DNA of 64,000 nt from Populus alba (GCF_005239225.2 NC_133296.1:744001-808000); one strand, 5' to 3'. Counted from the first letter of the stretch, positions 38,264 to 51,271 are shown. Program-made: numbers and translations. The notes: generated from the letters alone by a model not told the origin.

Positions 38264-40060
38264 CCCTCACCTGTTCTTCTTCTCGCCCCAAGCCCCTCCG
38301 CTTCCTTCTTTTTCCAGTCACCCTCAAGTTATTACAGAAAGACAAATATAGAGAGAGAAGGGTTTTTGTTGTTTGTGTTAATGTAAAGGAACATGAATTG
38401 TTTAAAGAAGAGGGATGTTGTTTTCTTGGTTTTTATATGTGTTTTAGGGGTACCTGTTTTTTAAGGCTCTGTATACCGGGAAAGTTAAGACAGGTAGGAT
38501 TTTTTGATCTGGTTACTCACACGGAATAGAGCTTCTGTCAAACTTCTTGTTTGATGGTGCCGTGTGCTGGTTATGATTTAAGGCTGCCAGGGTCTTGTGT
38601 TTGTGGCAGTTTTAGAGGTCGGTTATGTGGAGATTGTGTGAACTCTATGGCCACGGGATGTTTTTGACCGCAGCAAGTGATGATTTTGATGTCTTAGAGG
38701 GTAAAATAATTCTTAGGTTTCTCCAAATTAAGGGCTAGAATGCCTGGATTAGCCCTGAATTTTCTTGGTGTTGTCAAGCTTGAACCTTCCATTCATCAAT
38801 GATTTATGGCTCTTTTCTCATGAATGAGGCGAGGGACTGAGGGTAGTTTGGTAAAGGAGACCATGGTGGATTCCTACTTGGACAAGTTGAAAGACATTCA
38901 TGTTGCAAATGGCATATCCCATGGCGGAATCCCTCTTGGAATATCCAACCTTTTGTGCTTACAACTCAAAAGAATATGCTAAAAAATGGACCTTATCATT
39001 AGTTCATTTACTATAATTCAAGAAAACCCACATGGACTGGATTAAATAAGTCTAAATATAGCATTAATAGCATCTACCAAGAACTTGAATCTTGATTCTT
39101 TATTCCATTCAAAAAGGGCAATGCTCTTCTTTAGAAAAAGAAAAATTTCCGTGCACGGCTAGATCATCTGGCAATGATTGCGACAGCAGCAGCAATGGGT
39201 AATCTGCTGGTTAATTCTTAGTGGTTCAGGCTGGAAGGTATAATTCTCAAGATTATGCTTTAGCCTAAATAAAGAAATTTAAGAACAGGAAGCAACATGT
39301 GGCTGATATTTTGTCCAAAGGAATTCCTTGAAAGGAATGATATGTTGTTGTATAGGTTACTTCTGTGTTCAAAACCCTCCAACTGTCAAAACTTTCAAGT
39401 TCAACATTTGACCTGGCTATGCTTCCAGGTTTCAATTGTGAGGATATAATGGGAGGAAATATTTCCTGTTGACTTTTTTAATTCCAATATAAACGTCTTA
39501 TTTTAATAAATCGAGATGAAGTGTATTTAATTTTAACACATGTAATTGCTTTTTGTTAGTGTTTCCAGACATATAAAATAGATATAAAATGGATAATGAA
39601 CATGTTTGGTTAGAGAAACAGAAATAAAAATATAAAATAAATTAATTTTTAAATAATTTTTCATACTTTCAAAAAAAAAAAAAACGTCTTATTTATCTTC
39701 AGTGTCTCCTTCGTTGATATCCATTGCAAGTAACTCTTTTCACGAGTCCTCTTGCATCCCTCACATACAAAAAAATACCTCAAGATCAAACGTGTTTTTT
39801 TTTTTTTTTTCAGTTTTTTTTTCCCAACTGAGGGCACAAATCATTAGCCCTAGTCTTTTTGTTCTACTTTTGCAAAAATAATAAAGCAATCACCTCATTT
39901 AAACCAGACTCGGAACAGAAATCTACAGCCTTTTCACTTCCATCATCCAGCTTTCCAAATATGTGATACCTCTCTTTCTGACCATGAAACTACTCTGCAA
40001 TTTAAAAGTACTAGTGATGGTGAATTATTACGAAAAGGGAGTTGCTACAATGCCTATCTT
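38264..40060. other. Promoter of PLD zeta and intergenic DNA
   Basis: The first few hundred bases above 38263 should carry the PLD zeta promoter and leader. I see no clear TATA box. Further up is non-coding sequence with a probable Copia RNase H fragment at about 39283-39330 and poly-T/poly-A runs around 39670 and 39800. The small ORFs have no recognisable motif. Confidence 0.5.
39283..39330 (+). mobile_element. Copia-type retrotransposon fragment (end of RNase H)
   Basis: Reads KNRKQHVADILSKGIP followed by a stop. This resembles the (Q)VADxLTKG(L)P motif near the C-terminus of Copia polyproteins. Downstream frames are broken. Only a short fragment is visible and no LTRs or target-site duplication were identified. 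Confidence 0.4.
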
Positions 40061-40140
40061 CACAATGCCGATGCCCATCTGAACCACTAGATGTGAACGC
40101 AATAGCAAATCCTGTGGTCTAGATAGGTATTGGCATTGTG
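40061..40140. repeat. Inverted repeat (27-bp arms, 26-nt loop)
   Basis: Left arm 40061-40087 and right arm 40114-40140. 25 of 27 positions pair if transcribed from the plus strand (three of them G:U). It sits about 200 bp beyond the stop codon of the minus-strand TPR-like gene. The outer ends CACAATGCC/GGCATTGTG suggest either a tiny foldback element or a hairpin RNA. No clear target-site duplication was seen. Confidence 0.6.
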
Positions 40141-40336
40141 ACAAAGCAAAAAACTTTGGCATCCTGGACTTGTCTTATGTGAAGAAATGTAAATCGTTAA
40201 TTCTGCAGGGTTCAGCAACTTGGCAGGATTCCAAGTATAAACTATACTACAAGAAACTAATATGAATGGTATCAATATATGTGCAATCCTGTGTTTATTG
40301 ATCTTCTTGTTGCTACAAAATCAAACTGAACATTTT

Positions 40337-43300
40337 TCAGTCGCTGCTCCAGTTTCGACATAAACAGTGAACCTTGGCAAGAGACGCCATATAATCATCA
40401 GACCTGGAATGAGAAATGCATCCATGAATTAAGCTGCTATACTTTTGAGGTGCTAGTAAATGTAGATGGATTTAGAATTCATACCTTTGTCCATAAGGAG
40501 ACCTACATGCAGCAACTATTTGAACTTTGGCTGCCTCTGGTTCTTTCTGTATAGGTGAAAGTGAACATTAGCTGCACATATCCATGTAATGACGAAGCTT
40601 TCTCACACCAACAAGTAACACACTTTCATAGTATAAAATCATCAATTACATGAGCCACTAATCATGTTTCAAGATTTGGTATTAAATCCCAAGAGGCTCA
40701 ATTAAAGTCCAAATGCGGAAAGAGTTCAAACAAAAATCAGATAATGATGATTTAAGTCTTGCTGTCTTATAGGATCGAAACAATGATCTTACAGAAAAAA
40801 TTAATGAATTAAGTCCCATTTAAACTGCTCTAAAGAGACAAAGAAAAAAAGGGTTGCTTCAAAAAATCATGAGAAATAAGCTAGATTTTTCATCTGTTTT
40901 CAACATCCAGAAGCTCATATTGAGAGAAACCACTACTGTCAAATGCGGGTTTCTTTGTTTTTTGAGCTCCGTTACTGTCAACGTGAGACTTGATTAATCA
41001 GTCTTGAAATTAAGATCATCACAAGGTTTCTGTTAATAGTTTCCGAGAAAAAATAGAATGGTGATGTGTCAGGCACTGGAAGTTCTCATTTTATACCTTC
41101 TGTAATTGAAACTATGGCAGCAATATTTCTAGAATCACAGGCACCCTTTTAGCTGCCTACTGTTTTCAATTCGTAATAAAACTGAAATAATTTCCGCAGG
41201 CTTCAAAAAACCAGAAAAAAAAGGACGCTATATTTACATGTTGAGGACAAACCTGAGCTTCATGATATAGACCGGCATATAAAGATGCATAAAAGTACTC
41301 ATTCCCCTGTCCATTTGAAAATGCAGCGGCAAACTGCAAACAAAATTCCAATGCTTTAGTCAAATGCAATAGTCCAAACAAATGCAAGCAGGCCCATATG
41401 CAGAAAATAGAAAAAAAATAACCGATAAGGAATCTCTTAATATAATTATTCATCATCAAGAGTTTTCAGCACTATCACTCTAGAAGTTGATACTCTTATA
41501 GATCCTAGAAGATAAATGTTTGAAAAAAAAAAAGATGAAGAAAATCAATCCCATCAAGGAACGGAGCACAGTAGTGATAGTGACTGTCCATAGACAGCCA
41601 CAAGTAATCTGTAGACTTTGAATAGACAATTAATAAAGTGGAATCCAAAGCTCTTCAAAATAACACGCAGCTACTCATGGTCCAGATAAATTGACTCCAT
41701 TCAAGAACCATTGATGAAGGTGATTCGTTGAAGTTCAGCCTTTACCTTGTTCTTGAAGATTTTGTTTTATTACATAAAACTTCAGTTGACAATCCACTAG
41801 CTTAGTTTAGACCTTTCAATTGAGGATGGTAAAGAAATGATTGAGGTTGTGTAAGTAAAAAAAGGATTCTTAAACATGGGATATCTTAGAGCAGATCCTT
41901 GAACATATTCTAATGAATATGGATTCTTAAGCATTATACAGATATAACGAATGCTTCATTAATAGATATCGAATAAAATTAGATATTAGAACACCAAATA
42001 GTATCACAAAAAATATTAACCCAGAAGAAGGATTAAGATGAATGGCCGACCTTACAAACTTCAAAAATAGTTCAAAAAAGAAGCATTGGAGTTGGATAAA
42101 CAGTCCACACCTTTTCGGGGTCACCACCATCTTTAAACATGTTATAAGCTTCCCGCATTACGGGTCTTGGATCCCTACCGACCTGCATTCAGCTAGCAAG
42201 CTGCTTCACTTGAAAACATGTGAATAGATTCCCTTGGTTTAAGTTAACCAAATTACTAAGCGCAATTACCTCCACTCTTGGTTATAAACCAAAACCTATA
42301 CATGCATCATAATATAAATTACATTGCTGTGACAACTCCATGAACAACTGGTCAGAACTCAGCATGCATATATGCTGCTTTTCATGTATCAGAAAGCTTC
42401 CAATGGAAGATGGTAAAGTGAGGCACCATTTTTATGCATATTACATTTATTAGAAAGCTTCCTTTCAGCAAAGCTTTGATTACCATCTTACTCATCCTTA
42501 TAATTTGGTGATTTTCTCCAGTAAACACTCTAGAGTAACTTACCTCAAGAAATCGCTTCCTTGCTTCATCAACTCCATACAATTGAGCTTCACACAGAAA
42601 GCACCATATTGACTCCTCCGTGTCATTTGGATTCTGTGCAACATCTATTCGAAACTGATCTGCCCCTTCTTCAAACCTATTGATATGGTCACCACATTTC
42701 AATCCCTTCAAATTCATCTCAAATACTCAAAGAAAGAAGCAATTTATTCTCCATATAGTGTCCATGGAAACTTGTGAAAATTTGCTAAGGAAAATTATGA
42801 GGCCAACTAATTGAATTAGGCTTTCCCATAAGGCAATTTTCCAAATTGATATCGAAAATGAGAATTCCTTCTCTTTTCCAATTTTTTTCCCGGGAACCAA
42901 ACAAGAAATAAAGGAAAAACAATCATTAAGGAATTAGTACCTATCAACATAGTAAAGTGATAGCCCCCTCTGCCAAAGATCTAAATCACAGCCACCAAAT
43001 AACTTCATCATTATACGCATTATATCAACATTCTCAACAACCCTCAGAAAACAATCAATCAAAATACCTAGAAACTTACATGCTTTTTGACGAGTATCCA
43101 ACTCTATTGCCTTGTCAAACTCCACTAAAGATCCCAAAACATCACCCTTCACAACAACGACAAAACATTTTAGAATGGAACAAACAAAACCATAACGATA
43201 AAGTACTCAAAATTAACCTGTCTAAAGAGTAGCATTCCACGTCTAATAGCCATAACAGCTTCACGGGCATTGCTGTTGCCTCCTGTTAAGGCATCCCAAA

Positions 43301-43511
43301 TGCCAGAAACTGAAGGGAGAAACAGTCTTCTGGTGAAAGTTGGTAGTGGGTTTTGAAGGTTGTGAATTCTTGAAGGAATGTTAGTGCTGAAGAAGTGTGA
43401 TTTGGTGTGAGTTTTGGGTGAAAATGGAAGTGTAGTAGTTAAAGAGTGCTTGTGTTTCGAGGATGAAGAGGGTGTGGGAAATATGTGATTGAAGTTATGG
43501 GTTAAAGCCAT
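40337..43511 (-). CDS. Plastid-targeted tetratricopeptide-repeat-like protein
   Basis: 271 residues from eight exons: 43511-43218, 43146-43080, 42980-42941, 42676-42544, 42182-42111, 41333-41253, 40546-40485 and 40403-40337 (sum 816 nt). The first 60 residues are rich in Ser, Thr, His and Pro with almost no acidic residues, as in a chloroplast transit peptide. TRRLFLPSVSGIWDA (from residue 60) has a twin arginine before a moderately hydrophobic stretch, which could be a thylakoid-lumen signal, though it is short. The mature part has TPR-like helices: GDVLGSLVEFDKAIELD, LWQRGLSLYYVDRFEEGADQ, then a conserved tail with NGQGNEYFYASLYAGLYHEA and QIVAACRSPYGQRSDDYMAS. It belongs to a conserved plant and algal plastid family whose biochemical role I cannot name. 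The start is the first Met of the only long frame. Confidence 0.88.
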
Positions 43512-44521
43512 TGAAGTAACAGTTGAAATGTGTACACCAATTTGACTGTTGTGAATGTTGAGGTTGTTCGGGTTCCTGTGTTCTTGGGTTTTGGATAAAC
43601 TGTGGGAAGTTGCTGGGATAGAGATAAGGAGCTAAAAGGTAACCGAACGTAAGGCTTAAACTTGACTTGAGAGATTTAATCTTTGAATGGTAATTCAGTA
43701 TTTCATCAGTTGGTTTTTAATGATTTGTTGAAAAGACCGTTTCTTTGGACAAATAAACGATGGACATCGCCAAGGACAGAGCCATCCTAGCACATCACAT
43801 GGTGGTCTCTACAAATTATGTGCACGGGTGGTTCACGGAACCAGGTTGCGCCAATGCAAACATCCATGAGGCACATGACTGTTCTTGAAAAAATCCGTAC
43901 GTGTTTGTGCTGAAGATGACATCCTGTGAGCCAGAGCTCAAGGAGCCAATCATCCTTGAATTAACTCTCCTGACAATAAACTGCAACTCAATTGGCATGA
44001 TGTCATATATCCCCACTCACTGCAAGGACAAGATTCAGGTTCGAGTTTCCTTGTAATTACAAAAAGAAAAATCCAAGAACAGACTCTCCTGACAACGTTT
44101 GAATAACTTTTTCAAAACACCAATGAATGACATGGAAAAAAGGTGAAACCTAAGAATAAATGGCGGTCACCAGTTAATATGATCGTCTTGGTTCAAAATA
44201 CATGCCTCGAAATTGTTTCAGTGGGCTCATTTAATTGGTTGGGTGACACAGAAAATAAAGTAAAATGTCAAGCATACATGTTAACCGTTAAAGCTTTCCA
44301 TATTTCCAACCAATTTGTGACGCTTCCTTGTTATATACAAGATAAGGGGGAAAACATCCAGCTATGAAGTGTAAGATGATGACAAACTGGTTCCATTGAA
44401 GATCCGAGAGTTATTAGCAATAACAAGAGAATGGAGTTGGCACGTCTGGAAGAGAACTTCCGATGTGAAAAGATCAGTGAAAGAAATATCAGCATGTTCT
44501 TGTTGAATGGTTTTGCCATAA
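43512..44521. other. Intergenic region: TPR-like gene promoter and RGTB 3' flank
   Basis: About 1 kb between two minus-strand genes. It holds the leader and promoter of the plastid TPR-like gene (near 43512) and the 3' UTR of the RGTB gene (near 44521). The small frames at 43816-44016 and 44143-44367 have no recognisable motif. Confidence 0.5.
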
Positions 44522-47498
44522 CTATTTCTGGAAGAAAATCCTGTCTACAACATCAACGGGTAGAGCATGAGCTGGATCTATGGCTTTCAATCCTGGATAT
44601 TCAAGAAGCGAAAGCCCTGCATCACAATAAACAGGAAAACAACACAGTGAAAACATGACATCTGCAGCATGGATAAAAAATTAAACCAGGGATATGGCAC
44701 AAAAGTGAAACAATTGGCCACAGTGCTTTACTATGCGATGCTATGCCAAATGTGAAATGTGAAATGACCGACAACACCATTTGCTATTCTACACTGGATG
44801 AGCATGCCATTCTTTTACTGAATATCAACAATCAGGTAGGAGCTTAGTAGGAGACCATATTATCCTAATCTAAAGGGAAAGAAAAAGGTGGTTTCTAATG
44901 GCAATTCAAAGGCTATCTGGTTATTCAGCCTCAAAGTTCTAGATAAAACATGCAGCCTGAAGCTTTTCACCCCTCTTGCAAAAGGTCTTACTAGATGAAG
45001 AAGATGACAACAAAGCCAAAGCTTTAATCGAAACTAGTTGGGGCCAGCTATATGGATCCTCTTGCTAAGATGAAGAAAAGACAAAATACATAACCTGAAG
45101 AGATGTCCAAGATGCTGACTTCAGGAATTTAAGATAGAGTGAGTAGCCCTGGTGGCTTTTAAGAAATGTTTGCAATGAAAAGGGAGGGAATAAAAAGCCA
45201 TTAAACTACCAGCTATTCCGAAATATGTATGGTATACATCAACAGCATCTTCTGGTCTATCTGAAATTCCTCCATTTTCTGTATCCTGTAAATTTCAACA
45301 AACAAATATTAGCAAGTCATCTTCATTAGAACATTAACATCTTATGGTTCTCTTGATTACTCTGGAATCATAACCATAGCCCATTCAGTTCAAAACTGAC
45401 CTGACAGTTTAAAATGAACTTAGCTAGCTTGTCCTTGTTAATCCAATGAACTCTGTCAATCATAATCAGGCTAGAAAGAACCCACCATGAATAGCAAACC
45501 TGAAGAGATTAAATAGTCATAATCAGAAGAATATATAAGAATCTTGGTGGAAAGGTACTTGTATTTGTAAGAGATACCCACATCAGGAAGTTTCTCAGGG
45601 CGACCATTTAGACCTCCAGATTTGACTTGGCGTTCGCATAGCCACCAGCCAAGGAGGTCCTTGTCAACATGATGTAGAGACCCCGTAATAGCAAGAGCAC
45701 CCACACAACAGAAAACTACAGTCACAGAGAAGAGAAAAAATTTAACATACTTAAAATTAAATTATATCCAGACATGCAACATAAAAAATCCAAGGTGATC
45801 AAGCTACAATTTGCAGTCTTCTAGAACATAACTTCATCGAATGATTCACAAAATTTTTAATTGCAGTTAACATGAAGTTTCATGCAGCAGTCTACAAAAA
45901 CTTAGTTGCTCCAAATACCACTCACTTAAAATTACTCGTGCTTTCATTCTCTTCCACTAGCTCTCACCTAGATGGAGTTTCAACATAACTTGAGAAATCA
46001 ATGAACTATTTGCTAATCTCACCTCATTTTAATTAAAGCTTATGAGAGCCTCAACTTCCATTGCTAAATTAGAAAATTTGATTGAGTACAAATATCAAAA
46101 TGTTGGTGATCAACAGGCACTTCTTTTACCAAATAAATGATCAAAACGATGCAGGCTCACATGGTGGATCATGGATGCAGTTTTAATCGTCGCCCAAGAC
46201 TACGAAACTGAAGGGTGAAAATTCTGCTCTTATGTTTCAGAATAAAATTCCAAGTGTGATGTGGAACATACTCTGGCCAGCATGAGACTCTCCACCAGGA
46301 GTGCATCCAAATCCACCATCCACATTTTTGCAACTTGCGATGTAATTAACTGCCTTCTCCACGTTTATTTTATCCAGACGATGCAAAATAGACAGACAAC
46401 ATATTGCAAGATATGAAAACCTGGAAAAAAAGGATGAGGAAAAGAACTGGCCTGTGAGATAATGTTTTACAAGTATAACTACTCTTTCCAAAAAGCATGA
46501 GAAGCTGATTAGCTCAGATGGAAGGGACTGGTAGAAAGAATACCGAGAGTCTACTTCTCCCCACTCATCCCCGGAAAACGATCCATCTTCATTTTGCAGC
46601 CCACTAATATCTGGCATAAAGTTGAGCAAACCAAGAAATGGATGGCCTGTGATATGTTGAATTGGTATGCTTAATGTCTCAATTCTGTTAGCCTCATATT
46701 TTATTAAGTCATCGACCCAAAAAATGAATGTTCACTCAATCAAGAAAAGTGAGGACAACATTAAATTTCAAACAATTGGAACTTTAGTGAACTAAACAGC
46801 TATTTATGTAAACAACACAACGCAGTTGCCATATTATAATGTACTTACTCTTTATGTGAACTAAATTGCAGCGAATGATGAGTTCCTAATAAACAAAATC
46901 TCAAATAAAGGACGAACAATCTCAAAGCTCACTAAAGAAAACCAAATAAGGATACAATTTGCAACTTTATCAGCATCCAGAACATTTAGCTTATCAAAAA
47001 GGGCCAAAACTTGTACAGCACTAAGGGTATACAGCATATGGGGGTCATGCCCGATATTACCAGCAAATCCACCTACATAACAGAAAGCAACACCACCCGT
47101 CTTACTGTAAGGATTCGATCTTTTTACTTGTTTATCTTCCAAGTTGCATGAGATTGGTAATTAATGAAAGCAAACAAAGTCAAGTTCTTGACAAACCAGA
47201 CTCATGTTGGCACTTCATGATCCATTCAATAACTTCATTTGAATCCAAAGCATCAAGCTTTCCTAAAAGATCCAATGTAGCCAATCCCCAATACGCTCCA
47301 TTCATTCTTAAATGCTCCAACACCACCGATTCGAAACTATCCTTTCTCTACGCCCACAATGGAACATAACCAAAAGATTCAAACTTTAGTAACTTTATTA
47401 CACACAAAAATAAAAAAGACAAATACTTATAGTAAAAAACAAACCTTTTCAACTGATAAAATGTATTTAACATGTTTATCAACCACCAACTCTCCCAT
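44522..47498 (-). CDS. RGTB1: Rab geranylgeranyltransferase (GGTase-II) beta subunit
   Basis: Catalytic beta subunit that, with RGTA and the Rab escort protein, adds geranylgeranyl groups to C-terminal cysteines of Rab GTPases in the cytosol. 313 residues from nine coding exons: 47498-47445, 47347-47197, 47072-46956, 46610-46544, 46420-46272, 45715-45582, 45499-45401, 45285-45210, 44616-44522 (sum 942 nt). Prenyltransferase repeats are clear ([58 protein letters not shown]). Zn ligands by family alignment are Asp224, Cys226 (PDVCYSWW) and His276 (YHTYFG). The start Met at 47498 follows an acceptor, ACAG, so a leader exon (about 47641-47740) is spliced onto it. [18 protein letters not shown] matches family N-termini. 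RGTB1 versus RGTB2 is not resolved. Confidence 0.95.
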
Positions 47499-47640
47499 CT
47501 GTCATGGTCATACAATTGGTCAAGTTGAGGTCCTTACAAGTGCAGAAACTAAGAAAAATTAAATTTTGAAAACAACCCACAAGTTTATGCTGCAGAAATA
47601 AACAGATGAAAAGTGATGTAAGCGAGAAAAGGAGAGTTAC

Positions 47641-47740
47641 CAGCGGAAATCGTGATGGTGAATCGGAGGGAGGGACTAGGGAGGGAGACGGGGACCTAGG
47701 AGGGCGAGAGATCAGAGAAGCTAAGCTAGAATCTTTTACG
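47641..47740 (-). promoter_or_regulatory. Untranslated leader exon of the RGTB gene
   Basis: GC-richer sequence upstream of the first coding exon that ends in a GT donor (GCTG/GTAAC at 47640/47639). The matching acceptor is immediately before the start codon at 47498. The upstream limit and transcription start are not determined. Confidence 0.55.
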
Positions 47741-49039
47741 GCCTAATCTTTTTTATGTTTTTTGGGCTGATGGAGGCCCTTTAATGTGTGAAGATTTTTT
47801 ATGTGGGTTTGTTTGCAGCAATTACTTTGAGCAAGATAAGTAAAGATTGGCCCATTACACGGTAGGAAAACAACATCATGAAAATAGAGAAAAGGAAAAA
47901 GTTTATTAGATTAATTGCACTTCATTTCTTCTTTCTATTATTGATATTTTTAATGTGATATCTTTATTTTATTTATTATCTCCTTTACTCTATATTTTTT
48001 TTTATTAATGTGATCTCTCCTATATGATTTTATCATTTTTTTTCATTAAATGTAAATACATGTCAATAACATAGAATTTTAGACTTAAAACTTTTGAAAA
48101 AAAAACATTAGAAAGAACGAGAAAGATCAGTAAAATATAAAAATAAATTTTTAAAAAATTAATAAGAAATTTCGAGAGCCAAGATATTAGATTGAAAAAT
48201 GGAAAATTCGAATTGAAAAATGGGAAATTACTAAGAAAGTATGATTTATTTATTTTTTAAAAATGCTTTGTGTATGCATTTTATTTTTTAATATGCTGGA
48301 ATAAATTAGAATCTATATTCTTTTTTTGGGCAAGGGAGAATGAATTAAAATTGTAGGTAGATTAAATATACCATGTTGCTCGTAGATTAAGTTAGTGAAT
48401 ATGATACAAACGGGAAGAAAATTAAATACCCATACCCAAAGACAACATTCTAAATTGTATCTCTATGACTACAATTATTTTCAATCAAATAAGATTTCAT
48501 GAATAATTATTATTTCTTGGCTATTTATGAATTCTCTTGGAAAATAACCTGTTTTATTTTTATGGAACATTTTTCTGGTCGATTCTGTTATTTTAATTCA
48601 AAAGAAGAAAATATGATCCTAATTGAAGGAGGAAAGTGAGGGGTTAACTCACATGTAGAAAGTAAATAGAAGAAGGAAAAATATTATAGATGAAACATGT
48701 GCATTAAAAACAATTGGGTAAAATTGATAAAGTTAAAATTCTCAGGGGGCAACCTGCATCGACTTGCCATCCCTCTGATTGTGGAGACCAGATTAGATCA
48801 TTTACCCGCAGGCAAATTATTTTTTTAAAAAAAAACAAAAAGATATCTCAGATCGCTAAAGTGTTTTAAGAAACCAAAAAATTAAATAGTGTAAAGATTA
48901 CTTAATATAATAGGCACAGTCCAAAAATAATTTGAATAATAAAAAAAAAAATTAAAAAATATTAAAACAATAATATATTGAATTGAACATATATAAAAGC
49001 AAATAAAAAAATATATTGAAGTTTAATTATCAATCCATT

Positions 49040-49490
49040 CAAAAAAAAAAAAAAATTCAAGGTCAACCCAGGTTAATATGTCAAACTTAGATCATGAGAC
49101 TGGAATAATCTAATAAAAAAAAATTATAAAACTCAATTTTTAATTAACCGAACATTGAAGGAATAAATTGAAAAAAAATATATTTAAAAAATCATTAAAA
49201 AAAACTTGAGTCAACCTGTTTTAACTCGTCAAAACCTTGACTTGGATCATAAAATCAGGATAATCTCATAGAAAACAAACTGAAACAAATTATAAAAATT
49301 AATTCTCAATCAATCTAAATGATAAAAGATGAAATTAAAAAAAAAAACTAAAATCAATCGGGTTAACATAAATGTTGTATTTCAAATCATGAGATAACTT
49401 CATAAAAAACAAACTAAAATAAATTATAAAACTCAATCCCTAATAAATCTAATATTAAAGAATAAAATTAAAACAAAAAAATATTATTCT
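49040..49490. repeat. Tandem repeat, about 145-150 bp period, three units
   Basis: Each unit has a TCAACC..GGTTAA-type start (near 49061, 49210 and 49355), then a GTCAAA..GATCATGAGA-like segment, AAACAAACT, AAATTATAAAACTCAAT and a GAAATTAAAA tail. Units are imperfect. Similar AT-rich sequence occurs at 520-830. Confidence 0.6.
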
Positions 49491-50066
49491 TAAAACAATA
49501 CTTTGGAGGGGAAAAAATGAATTTTCCCCTTCTCAATTAGTTCAGGTTAATAATAATAATTAAAAAAAAAACCTAACAACGAAGGACAAATTACAATATT
49601 TTAAAATTTAGATTATCATTAATTAAAATAGTGATTCGATGAAATTACTCCTGGCTGAAAAAAAAAAACCTTTTAAATGGATATTAGGAGTAAAGTAGTA
49701 TCATGATACAATTATCTATGGATAGACTAAGTATATAATAATTAATCAAATAAAAATAATATTATTGATTCCTAGGTGAGTAATCAAGAACAATCTATGA
49801 AAACCGCGGTCCAAGGCACAACATGGATTGCAAAATCCACCAAAACCAAATACTAAGTTCGTAGTAGTGGAGGTCTTTTTCTAAACGGAAACTATATAGA
49901 TAAAGACAGCTTGTTAGTGTCTTTTGTCTTCTTGGCATTAAATTTTTGTTGAAGAAATGAAGAAGAAAGGAATTGCATGTTATGTTTATCCAACATTTTA
50001 CATGAATATGTGTGTGAATTTTTTTTTTTTTTAGAGAGGAAAGCTTGATAACAATAGTGCTCATTT

Positions 50067-50278
50067 AGGGCCTTTTCAGGAATGTGGTTATAATTGTTTT
50101 TTAAAGTGTTTTTTTTATATCAAAATGCATCAAAATGATTTTTTTTATTTTTTTTAAAATTATTTTTGAGTTAAGTGCATTAAAACGATCTAAAACATAC
50201 AAAAAAAATTAATTTTTAACCAAAAAAATTAAATTTTTTGAAAACAAGGGTTGACCTGCTTTTCCAAACGCTCCCTTA
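50067..50278. repeat. MITE-like interspersed repeat, family A copy
   Basis: Left edge TAGGGCCTTTTCAGGAATGT, right edge TTTCCAAACGCTCCCTTA, so AGGG..CTTTT and CCAAACGCTCCCT are approximate inverted ends. Core with TTATTTTTGAGTTAAGTGCA and AAAACGATC as in the other copies. Confidence 0.55.
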
Positions 50279-51101
50279 GTATTACTACTATTTTATTAAA
50301 ATATTTTTTATTTAAAAAATAATAATATTAAATTGATTATGCATTATTTAGGCACGTAATTTTTATTTTTTTTTTTTGGTTCCCGGAATCTCAAATCACC
50401 TCTTGATCATCCACTTCCTAATCGAGCCCCCCATAAAAATCGATCAACTACCAAATGTTTTTTAATGTTCTCAATTGGGTCCTTTTTCCTAAATCATTAA
50501 CATTTTTCGTCAAAATTTCTTCAGCATGACATTTTTTTCACCACATAGAATATGCACATGGGAACATATAAGAATCAATTGAGAGATCTTTGTGACACGA
50601 AACTCAATTGAGAAAGAGTAAATAGACTACGAGTTTATTTGAGTAGAATATTTTATTGGAGAATATTTTACAGATTTTTATTATGTTTATTTTTTAAAAA
50701 TATTTTTTGATGCTTTTTTTTCATAAAATATTTTATAAATAAATTTACTTACAATATCATCCAATTATTTTGATGATCATATCCCTCTCATCATTATTAT
50801 CACCGGCACTTTTTTTTTTCCACTGCTACCACAACAATAAGCTCATCATCTCTCTTTCTACAATATCTTGTTTTTAATCATAATCTTTTTCATTGTTACA
50901 TCCCTTTTTATTATTACCATGATCACCTTTTTAATTTTTACCGTCATTTTACAATCATTTTTTTTTAATTACTATTATTAAAAAATATTTTATATGTAAT
51001 AAAACAAATGGATTCCTAAGAAATAAATTGTTTTTTCCTTATTAGCATGATTCAATTAATCTTATAATTGAGAAAAAAAATATATAATAATGTGATATGT
51101 C

Positions 51102-51271
51102 CAGGGGCGGGGCGGAGGAGGTTGGGCTATAAAAAAAAAAAAAAAATCCTAACCCCCCTGAACAATTTAAGATTTTAGAGCTAAATTTAATAAAATTTAT
51201 GTTTTGTGCCCCTAAAAATTCCTTTTTAGTCTTAGCTACCCTACAAATATTTTATGGCCCCGCCCGCCGCT
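51102..51271. mobile_element. hAT-type non-autonomous element (MITE)
   Basis: 170 bp. The left end is CAGGGGCGGGGCGG and the right end, read on the other strand, is AGCGGCGGGCGGGGCC, i.e. GC-rich imperfect terminal inverted repeats with the CAGGGGCGG signature common in plant hAT elements. An exact 8-bp duplication, GATATGTC, flanks it (51094-51101 and 51272-51279), matching hAT target-site length. The right boundary is ambiguous by one base. The interior is AT-rich and non-coding. Confidence 0.85.
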
